Shown here: piece after piece, positions 54,635 to 63,163 of the stretch
Layout: the number at the start of each line of letters is the position of its first letter
Numbering within the stretch: position 1 is the stretch's first letter
DNA from: Clostridia bacterium
GTDB lineage: Bacteria > Bacillota > Clostridia > Oscillospirales > CAG-272
Length of the DNA: 64,000 nucleotides
Direction of reading: 5' to 3'
Assembly (NCBI GenBank): GCA_017410065.1
Contig: JAFQRL010000024.1
Coordinates: 1-64,000 of the forward strand
Position numbers and translations under genes: made by a program
The notes under the pieces: model-generated
The model's input: only the letters and a program-made list of their open reading frames with translations
Told to the model about the DNA's origin: nothing
The model's database searches: none

Positions 54635-56262
54635 ATATGAAGAATATTTTCAAAAAAGAAAACCTTAAGCCCGTCATAGTTCTTCTCGCTATATGCGTTG
54701 TCGTTGCGGCTCTTCTCGGCGCGGTAAATCTTCTCACCGAGGAAAGAATTGAAGATAACGAGCAGCAAAAGGTCTTTGAGTCTCTCAAGGAGGCAATGGA
54801 CGGACACATCACTCCCATCAAAAATCTTCCCGACGGCACTCCCAAATCCGTAACGGGTATGTACGAGGTCAGGGAAAACGCAAGCTCGGATACCCTCAAG
54901 GGCAAGATCGTCACCCTTGTGGTCAAGGGCTACGCAGGCGACATTTCAATGACTGTTGGCGTTAAGGCTGACGGAACTGTATCAAAGGTGGTCATCACCA
55001 GCCAGTCCGAGTCTCACGGTAAGGCGGGAATGGCAAGCTACCCCGATAAATTCAAGGGCGTCGGTGCAGACGAGGTGGGCTCGGTAGAGCTCTTCACAGG
55101 TGCAACCGTATCGTCCACGGCTATAAGAGGCGGAGTTGCCGACGCGATCGCCGCCGCCACAGGCGCAGGCTCGTCCGAGCCCGAGGAGGAGGAGACTCTT
55201 CCGAAAACCGATGCGGAGATCATAGCTCTCTCCAAGACTCTTATAGGAGCAGATATAGCTCTCACCGATATCACCCCCGAGGAGGGTAACACCTACCTTA
55301 AAAGGCTCTATAAGGCTGACGGAAAGGGCTATATTGCCTATCTTCTCGTTATCTCTCCCGAATACGGTACACCCGAAACCGAAACCCTCATTCATTTCGA
55401 TAATTCGGGTAAGATAGTTGCTGTAAATAAGCTCACCTGGAAAACAAGTGACGCTATCTACGGCTACGAGCCTCCCACAGAGGAGACCGTAAACGCCTTC
55501 TACGATAAGCTTGCAGGCAACACCTCCGCAAGCTTCGCCGAGAAATTTGTTAAGGCGGAGGGCGAGGATAAAGAGGTTGAGCACGTATCCAACGCAACCA
55601 ACACAACGAACAGGCTCGTTGCTTCCATTTCAGAGGCATTCACCTTCGTTGACGAGCTTGTGAGACTCGATATGCCCCGCGAGGAGTCCGAGGTCATCGA
55701 GCTTTCAAAGGCTCTCGTTGGAGAGGGAGCGACCCTCACCGACATCACTCCGAAAAGCGGTAACACCTACCTTAAAAGACTTTATAAGGCAGGCGAGGAG
55801 GGCTTCGTTGCTTACCTCGTTGTTATCTCGCCAAACTACGGCACGCCCGAAACCGAAACTCTCATTCATTTCGATAATTCGGGTAAGATCGTTTCGGTCA
55901 ATAAGCTCACCTGGAAAACAAGTGACGCCATCTACGGCTATGAGCCTCCCACAGAGGAGACCGTAAAAGCCTTCTACGATAAGCTTGCAGGCAACACCTC
56001 CAAAAGCTTCTCAGAGAAATTCATTAAGGCAGAGGGCGAGGATAAGGAGGTCGAGCACGTAGCTAACGCAACCAATACAACAAACAGACTCGTAGCATCC
56101 ATCGCCGAAGCCTTCGACTTCGTTGACGGACTTACACAAACGGCAGAGCAGGGCGGCTCGAACGGTGCAAGGATCGTGGGAATAATCATTCTTTCCCTTG
56201 GTATTCTTTGCCCTGTCGGTCTTGCTGTGTTTAAGAAAATAAGAGGGAGGAAGGAAAATTGA
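54631..56262 (+). CDS. rnfG: Rnf complex subunit G with two extra FMN-binding-like domains
   Basis: RnfG carries a covalently bound FMN outside the membrane. Residues 13-34 are the N-terminal membrane helix; 85-175 form the standard FMN-binding domain with ELFTGATVSSTAIRGG (flavin Thr159). Normal RnfG ends near residue 200. Here two further domains follow (about 192-342 and 351-500), nearly identical to each other and offset by 158 residues. Each ends in VSNATNTTNRLVAS or VANATNTTNRLVAS, aligned with the GAT motif and keeping its Ala-Thr (Thr323, Thr481) and the Glu three positions before it. A second membrane helix (514-535) anchors the C-terminus. The ATG overlaps rnfD by 4 bp. It could carry up to three flavins. 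Confidence 0.88.
   Translation: MNMKNIFKKENLKPVIVLLAICVVVAALLGAVNLLTEERIEDNEQQKVFESLKEAMDGHITPIKNLPDGTPKSVTGMYEVRENASSDTLKGKIVTLVVKGYAGDISMTVGVKADGTVSKVVITSQSESHGKAGMASYPDKFKGVGADEVGSVELFTGATVSSTAIRGGVADAIAAATGAGSSEPEEEETLPKTDAEIIALSKTLIGADIALTDITPEEGNTYLKRLYKADGKGYIAYLLVISPEYGTPETETLIHFDNSGKIVAVNKLTWKTSDAIYGYEPPTEETVNAFYDKLAGNTSASFAEKFVKAEGEDKEVEHVSNATNTTNRLVASISEAFTFVDELVRLDMPREESEVIELSKALVGEGATLTDITPKSGNTYLKRLYKAGEEGFVAYLVVISPNYGTPETETLIHFDNSGKIVSVNKLTWKTSDAIYGYEPPTEETVKAFYDKLAGNTSKSFSEKFIKAEGEDKEVEHVANATNTTNRLVASIAEAFDFVDGLTQTAEQGGSNGARIVGIIILSLGILCPVGLAVFKKIRGRKEN
55204..56130 (+). repeat. Tandem 474-bp duplication inside rnfG
   Basis: The segments encoding residues about 192-342 and 351-500 are very similar at DNA level, with long identical runs (for example the codons of GTPETETLIHFDNSGKI and LTWKTSDAIYGYEPPTEET). 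The period is 158 codons. This indicates a recent duplication, or upkeep by recombination. Confidence 0.85.
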
Positions 56263-57014
56263 AAAAACAGAAAAAGCTTTCCATTCTTCTTCGCGGTCTT
56301 ATAGCTGAAAACCCTGTTCTCGTGCTTGTGCTGGGCACCTGTCCCACCCTCGCGCAAACAGGCAGCGTTATCGCCGCTCTTTCAATGGGTATTGCGGCAA
56401 CCGTGGTTCTCGTTTGCTCAAACGTGGTTATATCCGCTCTCCGCAAGATCATACCCGACACCGTCCGTATCCCCTGCTATATAGTAGTTATTGCGGGCTT
56501 CGTTACGATAGTCCAGCTATTGATGCACGCATATCTGCCCGATCTGTATGAAATGATGGGCGTTTATCTTGCCTTGATAGTCGTTAACTGTATCATTCTC
56601 GGCAGAGCCGAAATGTTTGCAAGAAAGAATAACGTCATAGATTCCGCGCTTGACGGTCTCGGAATGGGTCTCGGCTTCCTTCTTGCTCTGGTCGCTATGG
56701 CAACCATTAGAGAGGTCCTTGGCGCAGGCAGCTTTGCGGGAATTAAGATCCCCTTCCTTCAGGACTACACCCTTCCCATTCTCACGATGGCACCGGGCGG
56801 CTTCCTTGTTTTCGGTATTCTTATTGCAGTCATCAATAAGATCGGCCCCAAAAAGGGCGCACAGAAGCGCAAGGAGTTCTCCTGCGAGGGTTGCCCCTCC
56901 GCCGCTCTTTGCGGCAAGGTCTCCTGTGCTGAAAACGTTGAGCTCACAGAGATCACCAAGCCCGAAATAGTCACGAATAAAGAGGAAAAGGAGGGCGAGG
57001 CTAATGGAAATTAA
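56259..57014 (+). CDS. rnfE: Rnf electron transport complex subunit E
   Basis: RnfE is an integral membrane subunit that, with RnfA, holds a membrane-embedded iron-sulfur centre. The 251-residue protein has six helices and the paired half-site motifs VLGTCPTLAQTGS and VVNCIILGRAEMFARKN, whose Cys residues correspond to cluster ligands in the Nqr/Rnf family. A soluble C-terminal tail contains SCEGCPSAALCGKVSC, a four-Cys motif, then an acidic end. It starts at TTG overlapping the rnfG stop (TTGA), and its end overlaps rnfA by 11 bp. Confidence 0.95.
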   Translation: MKKQKKLSILLRGLIAENPVLVLVLGTCPTLAQTGSVIAALSMGIAATVVLVCSNVVISALRKIIPDTVRIPCYIVVIAGFVTIVQLLMHAYLPDLYEMMGVYLALIVVNCIILGRAEMFARKNNVIDSALDGLGMGLGFLLALVAMATIREVLGAGSFAGIKIPFLQDYTLPILTMAPGGFLVFGILIAVINKIGPKKGAQKRKEFSCEGCPSAALCGKVSCAENVELTEITKPEIVTNKEEKEGEANGN

Positions 57015-57600
57015 GACCCTGTTATATATACTTCTCACAGGCGTTTTCGTTAATAATTACGTTCTTCAGAAGTTCCTCGGAATCTGCCCCTTCCTCGGTG
57101 TTTCAAAGAAGTTTGATCAGGCATCGGGTATGGGTATTGCCGTAACCTTCGTTATGCTTTGCGCAACCGCGGTTACTTGGCCCATCAATGAATACGTGCT
57201 TGGCACCGACCTTGCATATCTTCAGACCATCGTATTCATTCTCGTTATTGCGGCACTGGTTCAGTTCGTTGAGATCGTTCTCAAAAGGTTCATTCCCGCT
57301 CTGCATAAATCCCTCGGAGTTTATCTCCCTCTTATCACCACAAACTGCGCGGTTCTCGGCGTTGCCATCAACAATATCACCGATGGCTACAGCTTCCTTG
57401 AATCTATGTTCTCCTCTCTCGGAGTAGGTATCGGCTTCCTTCTTGCAATGGTTCTCTTTGCGGGAGTTCGCTCAAGGATCGAGAATTGCCCCTCACCCAA
57501 GGCTATTCAGGGCTTGCCTATCACACTCATTGCCGCTTCGATCGTGTCTCTTGCGTTCTTCGGCTTTGCAGGCGTTATAGACAACCTGCTTGGAATGTAA
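57004..57600 (+). CDS. rnfA: Rnf electron transport complex subunit A
   Basis: RnfA is the homologue and partner of RnfE with inverted topology. The 198-residue protein has six helices and the motifs NNYVLQKFLGICPFLGVSKK and LPLITTNCAVLGVAINN; the two Cys residues complete the membrane cluster site. Length is normal. It is translationally coupled to rnfE by overlap, and rnfB follows after 10 bp. Confidence 0.97.
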   Translation: MEIKTLLYILLTGVFVNNYVLQKFLGICPFLGVSKKFDQASGMGIAVTFVMLCATAVTWPINEYVLGTDLAYLQTIVFILVIAALVQFVEIVLKRFIPALHKSLGVYLPLITTNCAVLGVAINNITDGYSFLESMFSSLGVGIGFLLAMVLFAGVRSRIENCPSPKAIQGLPITLIAASIVSLAFFGFAGVIDNLLGM

Positions 57601-57610
57601 GGAGGTTATT

Positions 57611-58432
57611 ATGCCGATTTTAATTCCACTTCTTGTTCTTGGTGTAATAGCTCTTATATGCGCTATTCTCCTCACGGTATCCTCCGTGCTCTTCGGAGTT
57701 AAGGAAAACGAAAAGGTCGCCGCCGTCCGCGACTGTCTCCCAGGTGCAAACTGCGGAGCCTGCGGTTATTCGGGCTGCGACGGCTATGCAAAGGCTCTCG
57801 GAGAGGGAAAAACTAATAATCCCTCCCTCTGCGTTCCCGGCGGCGACGGCGTTGCCTCCGAGCTCGGAGCTATTATGGGTCTTGAAGCACAGGACGTTGT
57901 TGAGCGCGTGGCATACGTTGCCTGCAACGGCTCCTGCTCACCCGATGAAAGAAAATACGATTACCAGGGAATTTCCACCTGTGTCAGTGCGAATATGATC
58001 TATTCGGGAGACAGATTCTGCACCTTCGCCTGCCTCGGCTACGGCGACTGCGTGAAGGTCTGCCCGAGAGATGCTATCTGCATCAATCCCGAAAAGCAAA
58101 TCGCGGAGATCGACCCGAGAAAATGTATCGGCTGCGGTCTTTGCGTGAAGGAATGTCCCAACGGTATCATCAGCCTTATCAACGACACCTCCCGCGTTGT
58201 CGTTAAGTGCTCAAGCCACGACAAGGGCGCACAGGTCCGCAAGGTCTGCCTCAACGGCTGTATTGCCTGCGGCAAGTGCGAGAAGTCCTGCCCCTCGGGT
58301 GCTATCAAGGTTGAAAATAACCTTGCAACTATCGATTACGATAAGTGCACAGGGTGCGGGATTTGTCACGATGTTTGTCCGGTGAAGTGTATACATGTGG
58401 GTAACTTCATCTGCGGCGCCCATTTTGAGTAA
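57611..58432 (+). CDS. rnfB: Rnf electron transport complex subunit B
   Basis: RnfB accepts electrons from ferredoxin. The 273-residue protein has an N-terminal membrane helix (5-25), the Fe-S domain LPGANCGACGYSGCDGYAKAL, and further Cys clusters of ferredoxin type: CTFACLGYGDCVKVCP, CIGCGLCVKECP, CIACGKCEKSCP and CTGCGICHDVCP. It is a polyferredoxin of the normal clostridial kind. The frame opens 21 nt earlier; AAGGAGG places the start at 57611. Last gene of the core rnf operon. Confidence 0.97.
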   Translation: MPILIPLLVLGVIALICAILLTVSSVLFGVKENEKVAAVRDCLPGANCGACGYSGCDGYAKALGEGKTNNPSLCVPGGDGVASELGAIMGLEAQDVVERVAYVACNGSCSPDERKYDYQGISTCVSANMIYSGDRFCTFACLGYGDCVKVCPRDAICINPEKQIAEIDPRKCIGCGLCVKECPNGIISLINDTSRVVVKCSSHDKGAQVRKVCLNGCIACGKCEKSCPSGAIKVENNLATIDYDKCTGCGICHDVCPVKCIHVGNFICGAHFE

Positions 58433-58799
58433 TTTTCGGTGCTTTTCGGCGAGGACAGGAATGATTTTCCCAAAATGAGTTTTCGTAGGCTGTGAATTTT
58501 CAGAGCGGTATTCCTTAGCTTCGTTTAACGACCTCGACATATTCGTATATGCCTGTCGGTCGTTAATCAAAGCTCCTCATCCAAAAATCCCTCGAAAATC
58601 GGGTAGTAGGATTAAGGTTTAATAAATCCCTCAAAAATTCATTTTTGGTGCTTTTGAAAATCCATCGAAAAGGATAAAATAAATGATATAAGCACAGTAT
58701 TTAGATAGCTGTATATTCTTTAAAAAGTAAATAAAAGTTTACAAAATCAATAAAAATTGCCGAATATGGCAAGGATAAAGCGGAGAGGAAAGGTTCAAA
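58433..58799. other. Intergenic region with nested palindrome after rnfB
   Basis: No gene is seen. TTAACGACC (58525-58533) pairs with GGTCGTTAA (58558-58566) around a second stem CGACA/TGTCG, and flanking AGCTT/AAGCT extends it. AT-rich arms with CGAAAA and TTTTCG surround the core. The plan is similar to the element after rny (22861-22953). It may terminate or attenuate rnf transcription before the next two genes. Confidence 0.5.
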
Positions 58800-59180
58800 A
58801 TGCAGGAAAAAGAGGTAAATGTCGAGGGCAAGAGGCGAAGACTTTTGGCAGACGTTATTCTCATTCTTGTGATTTTGGCGATAGGCTTCTCCGTTTTTCT
58901 TATCGTCAGGCTCACGGAGGATGAGGGCGTGATGGTTGCGGTGAGGGTCGGAGACGGCGAGGAGCAGCTTTATTCGCTCTCGGTGGACGGTGAGTACGTG
59001 CTGAACGGTGGCACGAACAAGCTGGTTATTTCGGGAGGCGAGGCGTATATGGTTGAGGCGAATTGCCCCGACAGGACCTGCGTGCGCACAGGCAAGATCT
59101 CAAAGACAGGCGAGAAGATCGTTTGTCTGCCAAACAAGATCTATATATCCATTCTCGGTGCCGAGGAGGTGTTAAGATGA
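58800..59180 (+). CDS. NusG domain II-containing protein (EetA-like)
   Basis: The 126-residue protein has a basic N-terminus, a membrane helix (residues 17-36) and an extracytoplasmic domain of NusG-domain-II type ending NCPDRTCVRTGKISKTGEKIVCLPNKIYISI; the Cys pair in CPDRTC is typical. These proteins are found next to Rnf, FMN-binding and ApbE genes, and from memory the family includes EetA of the flavin-based electron transfer loci of Listeria. A role in extracytoplasmic flavin or redox chemistry is inferred. AAAGG precedes the ATG; the stop overlaps the next gene (ATGA). Confidence 0.75.
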   Translation: MQEKEVNVEGKRRRLLADVILILVILAIGFSVFLIVRLTEDEGVMVAVRVGDGEEQLYSLSVDGEYVLNGGTNKLVISGGEAYMVEANCPDRTCVRTGKISKTGEKIVCLPNKIYISILGAEEVLR

Positions 59181-59833
59181 GTAAGTTACCTTCGGATCCT
59201 CGCGGCAAAAATTCGTCGGGCGACGTCGGTTGCCCTGATGCATCAGCCGATAAGGCTTGCGAAAATTCCGGAAATTCTCTCCGCGGTGCGAAAAAAAGCG
59301 GTATTGGCAACGGTGCCGGAAGAAACAAGATAATACTTCGGCGGTGCGTGACGGTTTCGATGCTTGTGGCGGCGGCGATGGTGCTTTCCTACGTTGAGAG
59401 CCTTATTCCGCCCATCGTTCCGATCCCGGGTGTGAAGATCGGTCTTGCAAATTCTGTAACGCTATTTGCGCTTTACTCCTTAAGCATTAAGGAGGCGGGG
59501 GCTATATCCCTTGTGCGCGTTTGCCTTTCGGCTTTGCTTTTCGGCAACGCGGTGGGGCTGCTTTACAGCGCGTCGGGAGCCTTGCTCTCCTTCGTTATGA
59601 TGGCACTTCTTTCAAGGAGCAGAATATTCTCCTGCGTTGGTGTCAGCGTGGTGGGCGGTGTTGCTCACAACGTGGGTCAGGTCCTTGCGGCTATGGCAGT
59701 AATGCAGACGCCGTGGCTTATCACCTACCTTGCGCCCTTGCTTATCTCGGGCGTTATCGCGGGCGCGGGCATCGGTATTCTTTCGGGGATTCTGATCAAA
59801 AAGACTACGACTTTATTGAAAAAGCTTTTATAA
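59177..59833 (+). CDS. Gx transporter family membrane protein (EetB-like)
   Basis: The 218-residue protein has a 50-residue polar N-terminus rich in Ser, Gly and Lys, then five or six helices with the family motifs ESLIPPIVPIPGVKIGLANSVTLFAL, LFGNAVGLLYSASGALLSFVMMALL and GGVAHNVGQVLAAMAVMQTPWLITYLAPLLISGVIAG. It belongs to the group once annotated as heptaprenyl diphosphate synthase component I and now called Gx transporters, related to ECF substrate-binding subunits. It is translationally coupled to the NusG-II protein. The pair often accompanies rnf and flavinylation genes, so a flavin- or quinone-related cargo is likely but unproven. Confidence 0.78.
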   Translation: MSKLPSDPRGKNSSGDVGCPDASADKACENSGNSLRGAKKSGIGNGAGRNKIILRRCVTVSMLVAAAMVLSYVESLIPPIVPIPGVKIGLANSVTLFALYSLSIKEAGAISLVRVCLSALLFGNAVGLLYSASGALLSFVMMALLSRSRIFSCVGVSVVGGVAHNVGQVLAAMAVMQTPWLITYLAPLLISGVIAGAGIGILSGILIKKTTTLLKKLL

Positions 59834-59853
59834 AATTGTTTTGTATTATCGGC

Positions 59854-59890
59854 AGAGAGCACCGCGGAGGGCAGGTGCTCTCTTTATTAT
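59854..59890 (+). terminator. Rho-independent terminator after the Gx transporter gene
   Basis: AGAGAGCACC/GGTGCTCTCT forms a perfect 10-bp stem with an 8-10 nt loop, then TTATTATTTCTTTT. Confidence 0.85.
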
Positions 59891-59943
59891 TTCTTTTATC
59901 GTTTCTGCGGCTCTTTATCCTTTGTCGTTTATTTTTTAGTCTG

Positions 59944-59972
59944 TTGACAAATAATTTATAATATGGTAGAAT
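59944..59972 (+). promoter_or_regulatory. Sigma-A promoter of the MFS transporter gene
   Basis: TTGACA (59944-59949), 17-bp spacer, TAGAAT (59967-59972). Confidence 0.8.
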
Positions 59973-60043
59973 AAAACGTAATCTTTAGTTAATATTCCTC
60001 TAAAAGTTATTATTCCTCTAAAACGAAAAACGGAGAAAGAAAA

Positions 60044-61570
60044 ATGAATGGATTAAAGTTGAATTACAAAAGAACGATTCTCGTTGGATTTGCGTTCTTT
60101 CTTATCAGCGCATTCTGGCAGGCGTATGACGCCATAGTGCCTCTTATCCTCACCAACCATTACGGACTGCCCCAGACTATCTCGGGCGTTGTAATGTCGG
60201 CGGATAACGTGCTTGCGGTATTTATGCTTCCCATATTCGGCGCGCTGTCGGACAGAGTTATGACCCGTCGCGGAAAGAGAACGCCCTTTATTATCGTGGG
60301 TACTATCGCGGCGACCGTCAGCTTCGTTCTGCTCACTCTTATAGACACGATACAGCTTAACGCCATCTCGGGCACAGGTATTCCCGAGGCATACGAGGCG
60401 GCAAAGGCTTCTCTCAAGGAGGCGACCGACGCGCTGGTTGCGGCAGGTAAAACGGGAGACTCCTCCTTAATTGCCGCGGCAGAGGCAAACGTTAAGGCTG
60501 TCAACGACGTGATAGAGGGAATAAGAGCGCAAACGCTTGACATCACTCTCGGCAACATCTGGCCCCTTCTCGGCTTCATCGGTCTGCTTCTCGTGGTGCT
60601 CGTTTCTATGGCGACCTTCCGCTCTCCCGCCGTTGCTCTTATGCCCGACGTTACCGTTAAGCCCCTGCGCTCCAAGGGTAACGCCATCATCAACCTTATG
60701 GGAACTGCGGGCGGTATCATCGTCCTCGTTCTCGGTATGATCTTCGGCACGGATAAATATTATCATATGAAGTATACGGGCTACGTTATCGCCGTTTGCG
60801 GTCTTATGATCGCGGCTCTTTCGGTATTCCTTCTCACGGTTAAGGAAAGACGCTGGGCAGAGGAAATGAAGCTTGACACCGAAAGGCTCGGCATCGTTGA
60901 GGCTCCCGCGGCAGAGGAGGGCGAAAAGCGCACCCTCTCAAAGCCCGAGCTCAAATCGCTTATGCTTATCCTCGCGTCGGTTGCGCTCTGGTATATCGGC
61001 TATAACTCCATCACAAGTAAATATTCGGTATACTCCACAAACGTGCTCTTCTTCAGCTTCAATATGACTCTGATAATCGCACAGGCGGCGGCTGTTATCG
61101 CTTATATCCCCGTTGGTATGGTTGCATCGAAGATAGGCAGAAGAAAGACCATTCTTGCAGGTATCGCAATGCTGGGTACAGCCTTCTTTATCGGTAACTT
61201 TATCAGCTTCAATACTCCCGAGTTCGTTATTATCCCCGTGTTCGTGCTTGCGGGCATCGGCTGGGCGACCATAAACGTCAACTCCTTCCCGATGGTGGTC
61301 GAGCTTGCCAAGGGCGGCGAGGTCGGTAAATACACAGGCTATTACTACACCGCTTCGATGGCGGCGCAGATCGTTGCTCCCATTCTTTCGGGCGCGCTCT
61401 ACGATCTCTTTGATCTCTTCACGGACGGCAACGGTATGAGAGTCGTGTTCTTCGCATTCGGTACGATCTTCGTTGCGGCATCCTTCGTCACGATGTTCTT
61501 CGTTAAGCACGGAGACTCCCGCGCCGAAAAGAAGGGCGCACTTGAGGCTTTGGCAGGCGAGGAGGACTGA
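60044..61570 (+). CDS. MFS transporter (SLC45-like)
   Basis: The 508-residue permease has about 12 helices. Signatures are the first loop GALSDRVMTRRGKRTPFIIVG and, in the second half, GMVASKIGRRKTILAGIAMLG; the RRGKRTPFI form is typical of the SLC45/GPH-like sugar transporters of clostridia, so a sugar or glycoside is the likely substrate. An Ala-rich helical insert (about 117-165) lies between helices 3 and 4. AACGGAGAAAG precedes the ATG. It is followed after one base by a glycerophosphodiesterase gene, with which it forms an operon; whether the two share a substrate is not clear. Confidence 0.82.
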   Translation: MNGLKLNYKRTILVGFAFFLISAFWQAYDAIVPLILTNHYGLPQTISGVVMSADNVLAVFMLPIFGALSDRVMTRRGKRTPFIIVGTIAATVSFVLLTLIDTIQLNAISGTGIPEAYEAAKASLKEATDALVAAGKTGDSSLIAAAEANVKAVNDVIEGIRAQTLDITLGNIWPLLGFIGLLLVVLVSMATFRSPAVALMPDVTVKPLRSKGNAIINLMGTAGGIIVLVLGMIFGTDKYYHMKYTGYVIAVCGLMIAALSVFLLTVKERRWAEEMKLDTERLGIVEAPAAEEGEKRTLSKPELKSLMLILASVALWYIGYNSITSKYSVYSTNVLFFSFNMTLIIAQAAAVIAYIPVGMVASKIGRRKTILAGIAMLGTAFFIGNFISFNTPEFVIIPVFVLAGIGWATINVNSFPMVVELAKGGEVGKYTGYYYTASMAAQIVAPILSGALYDLFDLFTDGNGMRVVFFAFGTIFVAASFVTMFFVKHGDSRAEKKGALEALAGEED

Positions 61571-61571
61571 T

Positions 61572-62390
61572 ATGATAGCTCTTTATATAGGTCTCGGGTT
61601 GCTTGGACTTTTTCTCATACTTTTCATAGTATATCTTATACTTTTAAAGCCAAAGGACACGGCATCCGTTAACGAATATAAAAACGTGCTGTTTGCCCAC
61701 AGAGGGCTTCACAATTCCGTGAGAGCTGAAAACTCCCTCTCCGCATTTGCGGCGGCTGTGGAGGCGGGCTACGGAATAGAGCTTGACGTCAGGCTCTCAA
61801 AGGACGGCAAGCTTGTGGTCTTCCACGACGACACCCTCGACCGCGTTTGCGGTATCTCGGGCAAGGTCATAGACTACACCGCAGAGGAGCTTTCCGCCTT
61901 CTCCCTTTCGGGAACTGAAGACGGCGTGCCAACCTTTTCCGAGGTCCTCTCTCTCGTTGACGGCAAGGTGCCCCTCCTCGTTGAGATAAAGGAGGATGCG
62001 GGCGACAGCAAGGTGTCCTCGGCGGCGGCAAAAATGCTTGCCGATTATAAGGGCAAATTCATCGTTGAATCCTTCAACCCCCTCTCAATAAAGAATTTCA
62101 AGGCGCATCTTTCGGGTGTCCCCTGCGGTATTCTTTGCGAAAGCTACGTTAAGGAAAAGAAATACAGAAAGCCCCTTTATTATCTTATCGGCGCAATGAT
62201 AACCAACGCTATCTGTAAGCCGTCCTTTATCGCTTTTAACCATAGGCACTATAAGAGCTTTGCTTTAAGGCTCGCAAGAAAGCTTTATAAAACACCCACC
62301 TTCGCCTGGACGGTACGCTCGGTGGAGGAGGAGAGGGCGGCAAGAAAGCACGGCTTCGATTCGGTGATATTTGAGAACTACGCGGCTTAA
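61572..62390 (+). CDS. Glycerophosphodiester phosphodiesterase family protein
   Basis: GDPD enzymes release glycerol 3-phosphate from glycerophosphodiesters. The 272-residue protein has an N-terminal membrane helix (3-24), so the domain is membrane-anchored. The catalytic signatures are FAHRGLHNSVRAENSLSAF, YGIELDVRLSKDGKLVVFHDDTLDRV, LLVEIKE and the C-terminal FAWTVRSVEEERAARKHGFDSVIFEN, supplying the metal-binding Glu/Asp and the His pair. Its Shine-Dalgarno GGAGG lies in the end of the MFS gene. It may recycle lipid head groups or teichoic-acid-derived diesters. Confidence 0.87.
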   Translation: MIALYIGLGLLGLFLILFIVYLILLKPKDTASVNEYKNVLFAHRGLHNSVRAENSLSAFAAAVEAGYGIELDVRLSKDGKLVVFHDDTLDRVCGISGKVIDYTAEELSAFSLSGTEDGVPTFSEVLSLVDGKVPLLVEIKEDAGDSKVSSAAAKMLADYKGKFIVESFNPLSIKNFKAHLSGVPCGILCESYVKEKKYRKPLYYLIGAMITNAICKPSFIAFNHRHYKSFALRLARKLYKTPTFAWTVRSVEEERAARKHGFDSVIFENYAA

Positions 62391-62394
62391 TGCT

Positions 62395-62870
62395 CGGGGA
62401 GCATTAAGCAGTTATGATTGCCCAAAGGGCAAGTTATGAGTTATGAGATGCTCCGCATCGTTATAATGATTATAGAATGTCGAAAAGGCAAAAAGCCTTT
62501 TCGCGGCTGATTTTTCAGCCGTTGCAAAAAGCAAAAAACTGCTTTTTGCTTCTATATCATTGCAACAGAAATCGACAAATTTCCTTTCGAAATTTGTTAG
62601 CAAATCAAAGATTTGCAGTCGAAATTTTCGAATTTCGACTTTCGATTGTCGTTATGAGCGGCAAGCCGCGTTTTGGCTAGTTTAGGGCAATCATATCATA
62701 ATGATTATAGAATGTCGAAAAAGCAAAAAACTGCTTTTTGCTTCTATATCATTGCAACAGAAATCCACAAATTCCCTTTCGAAATTTGTTAGCAAATCAA
62801 AGATTTGCAGTCGAAATTCTCGAATTTCGACTTTTGATTGTCGTTATGAGCGATAAAGCCAAATTTATAA
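62395..62870. repeat. Hairpin array with a duplicated segment of about 150-190 bp
   Basis: Hairpins (TTGCCC-AAA-GGGCAA, GATGC-TCC-GCATC, AAAAGGC-AAAAA-GCCTTTT, GCAAAAAGCA/TGCTTTTTGC) are followed by a segment starting ATAATGATTATAGAATGTCG at 62463 that recurs from 62699, with runs such as CTTCTATATCATTGCAACAG in both copies. Copy A contains about 40 extra bases. No gene is present. Confidence 0.7.
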
Positions 62871-62886
62871 CTGAATAATTAAAAAC

Positions 62887-62936
62887 AGAGCAAGAATTAA
62901 AGGAGAAAATTTTTCCTTACGTTCTTGCTCTTTTTT
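62887..62936 (+). terminator. Rho-independent terminator with GCAAGA core
   Basis: AGAGCAAGAA/TTCTTGCTCT forms a perfect 10-bp stem enclosing GGAGAAAATTTTTCC, followed by TTTTTT. It is followed at once by a mini-hairpin array, as at 2832 and 7932. Confidence 0.8.
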
Positions 62937-62937
62937 G

Positions 62938-63143
62938 GTGAAGTTTGTGCGGTGCACAGGTGAAGTTGCTCGCTATGGCTCGCAGTGAAGTTTGTGCTAC
63001 GCACAAGTGAAGTTAAGTTTGCCCATCACTTCGCCATCAGGCGAAACTTCACTCACGAAGTGAACTTCACTATCAGAGATAACTTCACTTGCCCAAAGGG
63101 CAAACTTAGTTATTCGTGTTCTCCGTTAAGGATAACACGCTAA
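62938..63143. repeat. Symmetrical mini-hairpin array with GTGAAGTT linker
   Basis: GTGAAGTT linkers on the left and AACTTCAC on the right separate hairpins such as TTGTGC-TAC-GCACAA, TCAC-GAA-GTGA, TATC-AGA-GATA and TTGCCC-AAA-GGGCAA. The part from about 62991 is nearly identical to 16731-16856, and the final hairpin GTGTTCTCCGTTAAGGATAACAC also occurs at 16472-16496. Confidence 0.75.
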
Positions 63144-63163
63144 ATCTCGCCGCTTTTTAGCTC

